The position numbers and the translations under genes are program-made. The notes beneath the pieces were generated by a model that made no database searches, had not been told where the DNA came from, and saw only the letters and a list, made by a program, of their open reading frames with translations. DNA of 64,000 nucleotides. Source: Clitoria ternatea. Its lineage: Eukaryota; Streptophyta; Magnoliopsida; Fabales; Fabaceae. The stretch lies in assembly GCA_037962975.1 (NCBI GenBank), contig CM075670.1:156492501-156556500 (forward strand), given 5' to 3'. Position 1 is the stretch's first letter. Each line of letters opens with the position of its first letter. Positions 22,570-33,794 of the stretch are shown here, piece after piece.

Positions 22570-24107
22570 TGTAACACCCTAAATTTTAAAATAAAAGATT
22601 AATTAGGGAGATAAATATTAAATGATTATAGTTGGGTTATTTAATGTTCCAAAATATTGGGAATAAATAAGTTAAGATTTTTAGGAATTGTTTATAATTC
22701 ATTGGAACCGGATAAGCTGAAAATAAGCCCGGTTGAAATATGGATGTCGGACCAAGTATCTCCGATTAGGATGATATTGGTCAGGGCTGTTGAGGATATT
22801 ATTGGGAGTCTGAATATGTATTCGGAATAATTTTTGGATAAAGTATTGAGCCTGAACAAATATCCTGTTTGTTATAAAACGATGAATCTTTAATAAGGGA
22901 TTAAAAATAAAGCCAAATGACCCATTTTTGTCTTCTTATTCCAGTCATCCCCTTGGTTCCTCTTAACAAACACATTGCCTCTTCATCTTCTCTATCCTTC
23001 TCCTTCATTTCCTCTTCTACTTCTCTTCAAAAACCCTAAGTAAAAGGGTGGTGGCTCTTTTCACCTCTCCCATTTCCATTCTTGAAGGAGCTTGGAAGAG
23101 TTTGGAGCTTGAAGTCTCACCCTCCCTTCTCCTTATTTTCGTGTGGCTTTTCCCTCTCTTGGAAGAGTTTGGAAGAGTTTGCATCCATGGCATATCATTC
23201 GCTACTTATATGGAATGTTAGGGGTTCCAATAGGAAGGCCTAGTGGGAGGGCTACCCAGTGCACGGGTATACTGTTATTGCTCCCTAGTGATTCGGGGAA
23301 TAACGAAGCTACCCTTAGTTTGGTGACGAGGCACCCTATGTGGCAGGCCCTGTGGGAGGGCGGCTTTGTGATGAGTAATTTACCTCAGTGTCTGATGGGG
23401 TACGACTCCCTTGATGTGTGTTCGGGGAGGCCTGTAGCACTTTGGCAAGTAAGGCCATGTTGATGATTCGCAAGTCACGGGGTGACTAGTGCTACAGATG
23501 AACGAGAGCGGTTTAATACTAGTAAAAGTATGACGTTGTACGCATGCATGAATTAAGATATATGTGTACACATTTTACTACCACAGTAGGGGCATAGTAG
23601 CACACCTATGCTTGTCCCACATTTGTTATGTTGTTATGTCCCACAGTCGGATCTGCACTTAAAAATGATTTCGTTGTGCATATACATTAGCTTTAAGAGC
23701 ATTTGCATATAGCTAGAGATATGCCTAGTTTTTAGCCCGTGGTGGCGATGGATGGTTATTAAATAGAGAGAAAGTAAGTCGAGGTACTAACATTAAAAGT
23801 GTGATGATTATTGAGAATGTTAAAGATATACTATATATGATATTGCCTTATGAATATACTTATTTGGACATGTATTGTGCTGAGATGGAATGATGTATCA
23901 TGTGTGTGAAGTTTATGATGTTTTCTTGAAAAATGAATATAATGTACACATGTATAAATATCATCATAATGTATGACTTTGGTACATTTGAATTATGTTA
24001 CTCACCTTCTAGTTACCATTTTTAAGTTTGATGTAGGTATGATGTAAAACCCTACTCTTTTAGAGGTCAAGGATTGATGAAGGTAAATGTGGAAGGAATG
24101 CAGGTGA

Positions 24108-24119
24108 GCCTTGGCCGGC
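24108..24119 (+). promoter_or_regulatory. Conserved GCCTTGGCCGGC block in A 5' LTR
   Basis: Exact match to the blocks in I, H (3') and F. The 3' LTR copy (45886-45897) has one change, gccttgaccggc. Confidence 0.55.
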
Positions 24120-24431
24120 ATATATATTTATTTTTGTATAGCATATAGTGTTTATATGCTTATTTTGAAATTAATTTGATAATGGTTGATTTTGGGAGGT
24201 CATGTAGGAAAATTAGACCTTATGTGTATGTCTAATTTTCATTAATGACCTTGATAATGTATAAATGATATTATTATTATTAAATTTTATTTTTATTGTT
24301 TAACAAATCGATGAGGCATCTTTCATCCTCTTTTTGGCATATATTTTAATAACTCTTAAATTTAATTTCATCTTTCGCTTTTCCCTTGTGATGGTCTCAA
24401 GTTCGATCATCAGAGGCGCACTTTGATACCT

Positions 24432-24453
24432 TCTCATATCTTCATATATGAGA
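24432..24453 (+). promoter_or_regulatory. Conserved LTR stem-loop (8-bp stem, 6-base loop)
   Basis: tctcatat-cttcat-atatgaga, about 120 bp before the LTR end. The same stem is at 3301-3322 and 61095-61116, and in the 3' LTR at 46223-46244 with a C-to-T change that still allows a G-U pair in RNA. Function unknown. Confidence 0.7.
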
Positions 24454-24575
24454 TAGGTTATTAAATGATCCGGGGTAATTACTTAGCATTATATATATAT
24501 AGAATTTCTTCTACTTACAATTATTTTAAAATCATAAAAAATTTACCCCTAGTTTCAGGCCGGGGTGTTATAACC

Positions 24576-24590
24576 TGGTATCAGAGCATT
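24576..24590 (+). promoter_or_regulatory. Primer binding site of element A (tRNA-iMet type)
   Basis: tggtatcagagcatt, three bases after the LTR end. Confidence 0.9.
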
Positions 24591-24880
24591 GATTGTTCAT
24601 TGATGAATTATATGAATTAAATATTGTTAAAGAGTGACTGTCACTCAATGTTGACATGTTATAGCTATAGTTAAGCATTATTAGAGCTTGAATTGCTCAC
24701 TACTTTATATTGTGGTTGATGTTAAGCCCGTTCAGGCATTTTCTTTTCCATATTTACCTTCAAATTACGAATATATTATGATGATATTTTTATTAATGAT
24801 AGTCGATGATGATTGATATATATTGAGGAAAGAAACACAAGGTTTCTAATTATGCTTGTGTTGTGTGTATAGAGTGATTA

Positions 24881-26113
24881 ATGCCGAATAGGCGTAATAT
24901 TGACGCAGCCGCTATGGCTGAACCTTTCAATCAGTTTGCTGATATCCTAGAACGGCAACAACAACCCGCTGGTCAGCCAAATCATGGTCTTGACCAATTT
25001 CTCAAGTGGAAGCCTTCCGAATTTCATGAAGGCTATAAACCGGAAGACGCTTATGTTTGGATCCGTGACTTAGAATGGATATTTGCAAGTATGGAGTGTA
25101 CGAAAGCTCAGAAAGTCGAATACGCAGTGTTTATAGTCTGAGATGAAGTTGAATCTTGGTGGATTCTCACTTGTGGGCGTATGATTGCGGCTCACACTCC
25201 TTTGGATTGGGAGAACTTTAAGGTGGAGTTCCTTAGGAAGTACTTTCCTGAGAGCTACAAGAACAAGAAAGAGCTTGAATTTATGGAGCTCAAACAAGGA
25301 AGCATATCGGTGGAGGAATATGCCTCAAAGTTTGAAGAGCTATGTGTTAAGTTTGAGAACGGTTTGTGCCAAGAGATCAAGAAGGCAATTTGTCACCAAG
25401 AGATTAAGAGTTTCCCTACTCTTGTGAACATGTGTAGAATTTTTGAAGAGAATAATATGGCTCCTAAGAATTATTCGGGACATGATCATAAACTGAAGGG
25501 TCAATCCCCTAACTTCAAAAAGATGGGCAACTTTAAGAGTAATAGACAATTTGTGTGTGGGTCCTCTTCTTTTAGAGGCGGACGAGGTGGTGGAAGACAT
25601 GGTGCAAGTGGTGGCCGAGGTAATGGCCAAGGACTCCAATGTTTCCGGTGTGGTGGAAACCATTTGGCCCGTGAATATGGAAATGAATAAGTTGTGGTGT
25701 GCTATCAATGCAACCAACCGGGACACATTCGTCCCGATTGTCCTTTAAATGTCGGGGATGTGGTGGCTCGTATTGATGGGAACCGGGGTGGCTATGGTGC
25801 TTTTAGAGGTCGTGGCCGTGGAAACAGTAATGGCAGCTGCAATGGTGGTCGTAATGGAAATAGCAACAGGAATGGCGGCAACGGTCATGGAAATGGGAAT
25901 GGTGGTGGCCGGAATGGTCACAATCATGGTGCTAATCAGCAAACTGTTAGAAGAGTATTCACTGTGACCGGTAAAGAAGCAGCTCAAGCCGATAACCTAG
26001 TTGAAAGTAAGTGTGAGATACTTAGAAATTCTATGCATGTTATTTATGATTCGGGTGCGACCCAATCTTTTATATTCGAGGATTGTGTAAGGCGATTGAG
26101 ATTACCGGTGTGC
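24881..26113 (+). pseudogene. gag: Element A gag and start of protease
   Basis: The gag shell protein of a Ty3/gypsy element, followed by the aspartic protease in the same frame. Start chosen at MPNRRNIDAAAMAEPFNQF because element F has a matching start. Gag core phrases are FLKWKPSEFHEGYKPEDAY, WENFKVEFLRKYFPESYK, ELKQGSISVEEYASKFEEL. Two zinc knuckles follow: CFRCGGNHLAREY, whose last cysteine is replaced by tyrosine, and an intact CYQCNQPGHIRPDC. Then comes a Gly/Asn-rich stretch (about 25760-25940) and the protease active site DSGATQSF near 26050. In-frame stops lie at 25139 (TGA where F has CGC, arginine) and 25688 (TAA). A ~45-residue gap is missing relative to F after SKFEEL. It is cut at 26113 by element B and resumes at 35335. 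Confidence 0.93.
26109..26113 (+). repeat. Target-site duplication of element B, left copy
   Basis: TGTGC, equal to 35330-35334. Joining across it restores the protease phrase seen uninterrupted in element F (MPVCMMKG there, LPVC-LMKN here). Confidence 0.95.
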
Positions 26114-26356
26114 TATTAGTCCTCAAATTTACAATAAAATCTTTAATAAAAATTTCATAAAAATAATAAAAATTAGCTGAAATTGTTAGAAAATTAGGTT
26201 TTAAATTTAATAAATAGAAGTTGTTGGAAATAATCTGCCTTTAATCAATTTTCTCTAGTTTTGCAGTGAAAAAGTGAAGAATTTAAAGAGAAAATTGAAG
26301 ATCTGGAAAGCTGACGCGTATCATCAATCCCACACGTAGCATGGAGACTTTTGATG

Positions 26357-26391
26357 CTGACGCTACGCGTCACATCCACGCGTAGCGTCAG
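26357..26391 (+). promoter_or_regulatory. Perfect 14-bp inverted repeat in B 5' LTR
   Basis: ctgacgctacgcgt, 7-base spacer cacatcc, acgcgtagcgtcag. All 14 pairs match. It is conserved exactly in the 3' LTR at 34038-34072. It lies about 240 bp upstream of the TATA box, so it may be a regulatory site read on both strands; this is inference. Confidence 0.85.
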
Positions 26392-26625
26392 AGCTGCGTG
26401 GACTCCATAGCCAGGTTGGCCAAGCACTCAGCTAGTGACCCATTATTGGCCACTCCACTCTGCACAAATGGATAAGCCCAATTGGGAGACAGGTCCATAT
26501 GGCACTGCATAATTGAATAAAATAATTCCATAGTGGCCACTTCAAGCTGCGTTTAATGGAGGCTGAGTCAGGAACCTGACGCGTAGCGTCAGGTTAATGC
26601 GTAGCGTCAGGACCCTTCCTTAGGC

Positions 26626-26635
26626 CTATAAATAG
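26626..26635 (+). promoter_or_regulatory. TATA box of B 5' LTR
   Basis: ctataaatag, a textbook plant TATA box, flanked by ggc and ggcc. The same element is at 34288-34297 in the 3' LTR. Transcription would start about 30 bp downstream, near 26660. Confidence 0.75.
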
Positions 26636-27675
26636 GGCCATTTCCAACATTTCTAGGCATCCTATTCTGATCCGATCCCACTCTTCTCTTCTCTTATACA
26701 CTCGAGTTTGAGTGTTTCTTTTGTAAGTTTGTAGTTCTAGAATAGTTTTTTAGATACTTGAGATTGTTGTGTAGTATTGTGATTGTTGTATCGTGAAGTT
26801 TCCATCGCCTTTGTAATGTCAATCACTGTAAGTGTTGTTTTTACTTTCACCATGTGTAACTAATCTGTTTATGTTGGAATTGGTGAAATAATCTATTGAG
26901 TATGATGTTGTGAATTCGATCTCTACATGTTTATGATTCAAGTCCATGTTAGTATTTCAATCTTTTATTAATATAAACGTCAAACGGGAGAATGATTTTC
27001 ATGTGTGTTGAAACTTGTTTTATTAGTGTGAATATCAAACGGGAGAATGATTATTCATGCCATTTTGAAACTTGTTTTAACGAAAGTAAAAGTTGGAATA
27101 CCCTTGATATCTCAATTTTATAGAGGTTGTTAACTATTGTTGCCATAAGGCGAGGAATTAATGCAAGTTTTTATTGAGAAAGGTCACGAGGGATCGGACT
27201 TGAAGGTGAATTCTTAGAATTTATATCACGAGGGATCGGTTATAATGATTTTAAGCTGCAATGACATGAAACTTGATGATTAAATATGCATGTCTTAAGT
27301 TCCTCATTGTTATTCTAGATTAGGGATCCAATTTCCAACATAATTTGTCTATCTGTGTTTTATCTCAAGTATCTTACCTATTCTAAATTGCAACTCAACT
27401 TTTTAGATAGATCATTATTCTCTTTTTACCACATGAACAACTCAATTATGTCATCTTGTAAATATTGTATAAATTGTATATAAATTATTCTTTTGTGTAT
27501 AAGTTTTGATAAATTTACCATAGTAACTAGAAAATTACTGTAACTATTGGACTTTCAATCCCAGTGGAACGATATCTAAATTTTGAAAACTACAAACGAT
27601 TGGTGCGCTTGCCAATTAAAAGACCCAACAGTAAACACAAAGAGTTAACAGGTTTCCTAGGTTTAACAAGTTTTC

Positions 27676-27693
27676 TGGCGCTGTCGTCGGGGA
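27676..27693 (+). promoter_or_regulatory. Primer binding site of element B (Athila/Tat type)
   Basis: tggcgctgtcgtcgggga, seven bases after the LTR end. It differs in a few positions from the usual Athila/Tat site tggcgccgttgccgggga. Confidence 0.88.
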
Positions 27694-27967
27694 TTGAATT
27701 GATTCAGTAAAATAGTAAATTTTTAATTATTGTGGTAAATATTTTTTTACCTTAGTTAAATTTTTAATTTTGTTATTTATTTAGTTATTTTTCTTATCAT
27801 TATTACACTAACTTTCTTTGTCTAGTTTGTGTATGCAAATCTGATCTACCGCAGGAAAAATTTACTTTGATCCTGAGATAGAAAAGTTTGTAAAGAAAAT
27901 CAAGTCTTTAAAATCTAAAACACAAACTAATTCTTCTTCTACTTCTAAAATTTTTGAAAATACAAAT

Positions 27968-29326
27968 ATGGCTACTGAAAGGAGAACATTGGGACAGTTT
28001 GCTGCTAGTAATGGTCCACCCCGAGTTTCAGGAATGTTTCAAGGACCTGTTGTGCCAGTGGAGATTAAACCTGCTACTTTAAATATTATTCAAAATAATC
28101 AATTTGCTGGTTTAAATCATGAAGAACCGTATGAACATTTAACTGTTTTTTATGAGTTATGCATCACAATTAGTTTTGAACCCAATCAAGAAGAATCTGT
28201 TTATATAAGATTGTTTCCTTTTTCATTGATTGGTAAAGCTTAAAAATGGTTTAAATCTTGCCCACCGGGTAGTTTTGTAAACTGGTCCGACGTTGAAAGA
28301 AAATTTTTGGAAAGGTTTTATTCTCATTCAAAATATTTTGAAGCCATGACAGCCATACATTCTTTTTCACAAAATAATGATGAATTATTAGGAGAAACAT
28401 GGGAACAATTCAAGGCAATCTTGAGAAAGTGTCCAAATCACAACTTAAATGATGCCAAAAAGGTAAGGATCGTTTACCATGGTTTATTACCTCAGCTTAA
28501 GATGATGTTAGATGCTTGCGCAGGTGGTTCTTTAATGAACAAAACTGTGGAAGAAGCAATAGAAATATTGGAATTAATGTCCATTAGTGACCGACAAGCA
28601 AAACATGAAAGAGGTAATGCACCAAGAAAGCTAGGTATACTCGAATTGGGGGTTAATGATGCAGTATTAGCTCAGCAAAAATTACTGACTCAACAAATTG
28701 AGGCTATGAGCAAACAATTGGAGAAACTTTAAATTGCTCAAGTGATATCACCACCCCCCGCTCAATTAAAACAATGTATGCATTGCATGGGAGAACAACC
28801 ATGTGGTTACTGTGCCCCTGATAGAAATGAGCAAGAGCAAGCTAATTTTCTGAACCATCAAAGAATACCATTGGGTAAATTTCCTTTCAATTATGGTAAT
28901 TCTTTTCCTAACAATTTTCCACAGGGATGGCAGAATCAGAATTCTGGCTGGAGACAAGATGCTGGACCTTCCAACTAACCTCCTAACAATCAATTTAAGC
29001 AACAATAATCACAAATTGACAATACAAGATTGATAAGGATTGAGGAATCTATCCAACAGTTATTGCAATTTATGGAAACAAATGAAGCTGCCCGAAAGGC
29101 ATTAGATTTGCAAATGGGTCCGCTAGCAAAGGAAATAGCTGAATTGAAAAGTTCTGGTTTTACTGCAAACACTCAGAACCCAAGGGATCAATATAATGCT
29201 GTTTCTTCTGAAAGTTGTAAATATGTAAAAATTGATTGTGAAAAGAAAGAGAAAGAAGAAGAAGAAAAAGAAAAAGAAAGTGAAAAAGAAAAAAATGAAA
29301 AAGAAAAAATATACAAGAGCCTATGA
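27968..29326 (+). pseudogene. gag: Element B gag
   Basis: Gag of an Athila-like element, one frame throughout but with in-frame stops at 28241, 28730, 28976 and about 29006. Start MATERRTLGQFAASNG. Family-typical phrases are IKPATLNIIQNNQFAGL, LFPFSLIGKA-KWF, SVNWSDVERKFLERF-like (here FVNWSDVERKFLERF), and LRKCPNHNL. A zinc-knuckle-like CMHCMGEQPCGYC-type cluster lies near 28775-28815, then a Gln/Asn/Trp-rich part (28870-28980). The C-terminus (about 29230-29320) is a Lys/Glu repeat. The family's usual phrase PLIGKAKWF fits, with K-A-stop-K-W here. Dead copy, but little eroded apart from the stops. Confidence 0.9.
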
Positions 29327-29960
29327 ATAAAGAGCAAGAAGCAAGTCGTATTGCCATCTTAATACCAGAAAAATGTGAAGATCCGGGAAGTTTCACCATT
29401 CCTGTAACCATTGGAAATATCAACATCAGGAATGCTTTGTTAGATTTAGGGGCTAACATCAATCTTATGCCCCTAGACTTGATGAAGCATATTGGTGATT
29501 TGGAATTACAAGAAACCAAAAGGACTTTACAACTGGCTAACCACTCTGTCAAGCAACCTATTGGGATTGTGGAAGATGTATTAGTAAAGGTTGACAAGTA
29601 CCACTTCAAAGTTGATTTTATGGTACTGGATATGAAGGAGGATACTGAGATCCCCTAATTCTTGGAAGACCTTTCATGAAGACTGCAAAAATAATGGTAG
29701 ATGTTGATCAAAGTATGGTTGCAGTCAAAATTCATGGAGAAGAGATAAGCTTCAGTGCTCATGAACATCTTAGGACAAATGCTGAGGAAAAAGTTTACCT
29801 TTCAACTAAACCAGGTATATCTCTTCCCAATCAACTAAATTGTTTTAAATTAACTGATGGCTTGAATGATGAAAGACAGGTAATCAAGCATCGGAGAAGA
29901 AGAAGGAGGAAGAAAAAGACAGGTGATTCCTCAACCAAAATTGAGAAACCACCTGATTAA
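29323..29960 (+). pseudogene. Element B aspartic protease region
   Basis: From MNKEQEASRIAILIPEKCED the frame gives VTIGNINIRNALLDLGANINLMPLDLM: DLGA is the catalytic motif of plant Athila-type proteases, which usually read DLGASINLMP. After 29658 a one-base shift continues as LILGRPFMKTAKIMVDVD, the conserved ILGRPF protease/linker motif. The frame ends with a basic run (about 29890-29925) and a stop at 29958. In a complete Athila element the reverse transcriptase would follow here; it does not. Confidence 0.9.
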
Positions 29961-31193
29961 TCAGAGGTAATGTCTGGCTGGAGACATTAAACCTAGCGCT
30001 CAATGGGAGGCAACCCATTATTTTTTCCTTTGAACTTATTATTTTTAAAAAATATATAAAAAAATAAGAAAAATTTTTTTATTAGAAAAGAGGTTTAAAC
30101 TTAAAAGAAAATGGGTTTTGATAATTAAAGTTTTGAAAAATGAAAAAAAAAACAGAAGCCACGTGTAGCGCTACAGTGACGCGTAGCGTGGACTCTGAAT
30201 TTTCAACCTGACACGTAGCGTCCCCTACACGCGTAGCGTCAGGGCCCTCGTTCAGTTTTTAAACTGAACCAGAGGGAGGCCCAAGTCCATAATCTTTAAA
30301 AACCTATCTTGCCTCCATCTGCAATTTCAGAAACCCTGATTTGTCAAAACCCTCTTTTTCTCTTAAAACTTCCAAACCTTCTCATTCCTATTTTGCTCAA
30401 AGGATCCCAAGAAAGTTTTCTAAATCCTTTCTCTTCAGTTTGATTTTAATTTCGATTCTTAGAAATTGCATGTGGTTAGGGTTAGGATTAGATAACCATT
30501 GGGATTGATTACTATTAGAAATAGGAATTTGAATGGATTGAATGTGGTTTTGGAGGAGTTGTTGTTGCGCAACCCCTGTTTTGCAGTTTCTGTTCTGCAA
30601 GCCTACGCGTAGCGTGGGAAGAACAGAGCTGACGCGTAGCGTCCCACCCACGCGTAGCGTCAGACTCTGTTTCTGATTTTAATTGAATTTTTGTGTTATT
30701 TGTATAACTTTTTCTATTTTTAATAATTCTGTCTACTATGCCTCTGTTTGTTGTTAGTTTATTTTTCTTTTAAATTAATAAATTTTCTTAAATTGTATGT
30801 TTGTTATACTTTTTTGCATAAAAATAAAAATAAATTTACATAATTTTGTAAATATGCATGATGTATGATTTTTCATGTTGATTTTTTGTGATAAATTTTA
30901 AAAAAATCCAAAAATATGCATGTTAATTTTTCTTATAAATTACAAAAATTCAAAAAAAATACGTTGTTTTTATCTTGTTGTGGATTTTGTGTGAATTTTG
31001 CATTTTGTGTAAATTTTTTAAAAAAAAAAATTTAGAAAACCCAAAAACATGTATGTTTAAAATTTTATGTAAATATTTTGTTATTGTGTATGTTTTGCAT
31101 AAAATATAAAAACAAAAAAAAACCAAAAAAAATATTAATTGTTAACTTTTTAATGTTTGATTTATTAAAATAGTATAATGTGTGTTTAATTTT
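29961..31193 (+). other. Element B inter-ORF spacer, AT-rich
   Basis: Starts with the post-pol phrase at about 29995-30015. Contains more GACGCGTAGCGTC-type words at 30160-30245 and 30600-30665, then long A- and T-runs (30700-31190). No coding similarity is visible. Confidence 0.8.
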
Positions 31194-32504
31194 AAAATTT
31201 TTCTTTTTGCAGATGGGACCAAAGAAATCCATCCCGACTACTGGTCCTAAAAGACAGAGGAGGACCACGGACATTAACACCACCTCTGAGGATCTAGATC
31301 TTCAGGGTGAGGAGGTATTAGGACCTAGAGATCCCACCAGATTTCGCACTGATGCGAAATGGGCCCGGTTTCACCAAATAAAGGGCCAGAGACTTATTTG
31401 GGAAAGAGTTTTGGATCTGGGTGCTGGAGACTATCCTGAGCTGTAGGATGAGATCCAAAGGAGGAGATGGGGATTCCTGTTTTCCCTACCTACTGAAGGG
31501 GATCCTATCTTGGTAATGGAGTTTTATGCGAACGCCTATAGGACTCGCCAGGACTCTCTGAATATCAGCCATCAGAGGACAAGTTGGGTGAGGGGTCAGC
31601 ATATTTCTTATGACCAAGACACTATTAGTACCCTACTGGGTAACCCTTGGGAGCCTACTCCCGAGAGCGATATTTGTTTCTGGAAGGAGAACAGAAACAA
31701 GATCGCGACTGAGGATGGTGATCTAGGATACTTCCTAGATCAGGTTGCTCACTTCTTGAGCAAGGATAGAATCTTTTTCAACCTGAGTAAGGTTGGGAGG
31801 ACTCCATCTAACCTCCTCAAGACCCAACTGACTCCCATAGCTCAGGCATGGTCTTATCTCATGCTGCATAACATCACTCTTGTTACTTACCTTTCTTCTA
31901 TCCCAGTTGATCGATGCTGCCTTCTTTAATCCATTCTCCAGGGCCATATTATTGATATTGCAGAGCTGATTTCTGAGCAGATTCACCTTTATGCCCTTGG
32001 GTATAGGGTGAACCGTCCTATGCCATTCCCTCTCATCATATCTGTCTTACTGAGAAGGCAGGGAGTTGTTGTGCCATCACCTGAGTTCACTAGTTCTTCG
32101 GGGAGAGTCCCCAAGGTTCTAGTGAACAGAGATTACTTCGTCCAGCAGTGCGAGCTTCCACTACTAGAGCAGGAGGCTCAGCCTAGACAGAGGAGGAGGA
32201 GACCACCAGTTCAGCCACCACCTGTTGATGTTGTCGTAGAGGGATTTGCCAGGATGACACTTGAACATCAGCATATGATGCAAATGATGACTGCCACACA
32301 CAGAGCTTACATGCATCTTCAAGATACTATCAGTACAGACTTCAGGGTGAGGGAGCACCATATGTTACACTAGCTGAGTTTGTAGCCCATGTGGCTTGGC
32401 CTGGTGATCTGCCGACATACCCTAAGACTGGTGGACCGTCTGGAGCACATGCTGAGTCAGAGGGTGATGCAAATGAGGAGGGAGATGATGAGATGGAGGA
32501 CTGA
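31194..32504 (+). pseudogene. Element B 3' ORF (Athila env-like / 'putative plant transposon protein' type)
   Basis: A second protein-coding region in the position of the Athila env-like ORF. Start MGPKKSIPTTGPKRQRR (basic N-terminus). Recognisable parts are FRTDAKWARFHQIKGQRLIWERV, EFYANAYRTRQDS-like (about 31515-31560), WVRGQHISYDQDTISTLLGNP (about 31585-31650) and IAELISEQIHLYALG, the order found in the plant-specific 'putative plant transposon protein' domain. In-frame stops are at 31444 and 31927. A frameshift near 32340 leads to an acidic C-terminus (GDANEEGDDEMED) ending at 32504. I see no clear signal peptide or transmembrane segment, so the env label reflects position, not demonstrated function. 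Confidence 0.8.
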
Positions 32505-33779
32505 TTGGTGTTATCTCATTTCTATTACATACATTCTAGTTTACTTTTAGTTTTCTATTTACATTGGTATTTTTACTTTTTGGATATTATATTATAGTTT
32601 ATTTTTATGTGGTGTGTTTTATCTTTGCGTAAATTTTTGTCATGGTGTGTTTTTGCGTATTTTCTTCATAAAAAATAAAAAAATATATATATTTTATCTT
32701 TTTAATAAATAAATCAAAATTTTGAAAGTAAGATAATTTATACGCTTAAAGTTTTTACACAATAAAACTAATTTTGCAAAATCAATTATTGATTCTTTTG
32801 TAACTTAGGAATTTTGATAAAATCAGTTACAATAAGTTTATCAACTATCAAGCTAATTTCAATAACCCGGTGAGCCGAGAGATCTTTTAAACACTTGAGG
32901 GTTTATTCGACACAACTTCATTCAAATTGATTTTGCTTTAAATCTTTGATTTGTGTTGTTGTACAGAGAATTAAGAAAAATGATCAAGGCACATTTATTG
33001 GTGAAAAGAAACCTTGGGCCAAACAGCTTACCTTCGTAAAATTATTTTATCCTTTGAAAGCCAAATTTGAGCCTGAAAAATAAATTCTTTGGTACCCTTA
33101 ACCTATATCAGTTTTAACCATTTCCTATACTTGATTGATTAAAAGAGCAATTAAGCAAAATAAAAATATTTTGAGTGTTCTTACAAAAAAAGGGAGTGAA
33201 AATAAGCAACTTGATTCTTTTCAAAATAATAATAATAAAAAAAGATGAAAAAAGAAAAGTCAAAAATAGTGAAAAGAATCAAGTTGGGGGTATTTATTTC
33301 TCATCAATATGAAAATGAGAATTTGGGCCAAGAGAAAGCCTAAAAATTATAAAATGCTTTTTTATGATTTCAGGTTTTTGAATTCCAAAGAAAAACCATA
33401 ATTTCTTGTAGCCAAAGCCTCATTACAACCCTTAAAAAGACCTTGTGATTTCTAAAATATCTCTATATGATCAACCATTAATTAGATGAAAATCAAAATT
33501 AAATTTGTTTGATTTTATGATCGAGTAAGTGAAACAGGTTAACCTTTGCAATGAGATAAACACTTGTGAGGTAAGCCTGAAATTATGCTTGATTTGTTAA
33601 TAAAATATTGTAAGGAATTTTATCAATAAACTTTTGTTAGATGAGATTTCTATAATTAATTATTTCAAAATGGTAAATTGTGAAATTACTTTTTGTGATA
33701 AATTCTCGGACCAACTCAAAAATTTGATTTCAAATTTTTATTTTTTGTTTTCTCTCTTGCTCAAGGACGAGCAATGTCT
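32505..33779 (+). other. Element B 3' non-coding region
   Basis: AT-rich with gatcaagttggggg-type phrases. agttgggggtattt occurs at 33282 and again at 33782, the second acting as polypurine tract. The 78-codon open stretch at 33634-33870 runs into the LTR and is not a gene. Confidence 0.75.
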
Positions 33780-33794
33780 CAAGTTGGGGGTATT
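33780..33794 (+). promoter_or_regulatory. Polypurine tract of element B
   Basis: caagttgggggtatt directly before the 3' LTR start TGTTAATCC at 33795. This is the usual Athila-type arrangement. A near copy about 500 bp upstream (33281) may be an older or secondary priming site. Confidence 0.8.

Larger units (their letters stand above)
22570..24572 (+). repeat. 5' LTR of element A (2003 bp, internally deleted)
   Basis: Aligns with the 3' LTR (43154-46367) over its first ~590 bp and last ~1390 bp. The middle, equal to about 43740-44987 of the 3' LTR, is missing here, with the junction near 23160-23182 (ggaagagtttg then catccatgg). The end reads gggtgttata; the usual final CA has become TA. It contains the palindrome gtcacggggtgac (23474-23486), GCCTTGGCCGGC (24108-24119) and the stem-loop at 24432-24453. 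Confidence 0.93.
26114..27668 (+). repeat. 5' LTR of element B
   Basis: Contains several GACGCGTAGCGTC-type words (about 26312-26395, 26578-26610), a perfect 14-bp hairpin (26357-26391) and a TATA box in a palindromic setting (ggcctataaatagggcc, 26623-26639). It has one 18-bp motif unit more than the 3' LTR near 26590. Confidence 0.95.

Noticed and set aside
29230..29320. Lys/Glu repeat as a separate gene or coiled-coil protein
   Set aside because: It is in frame with B gag and simply forms its low-complexity C-terminus.
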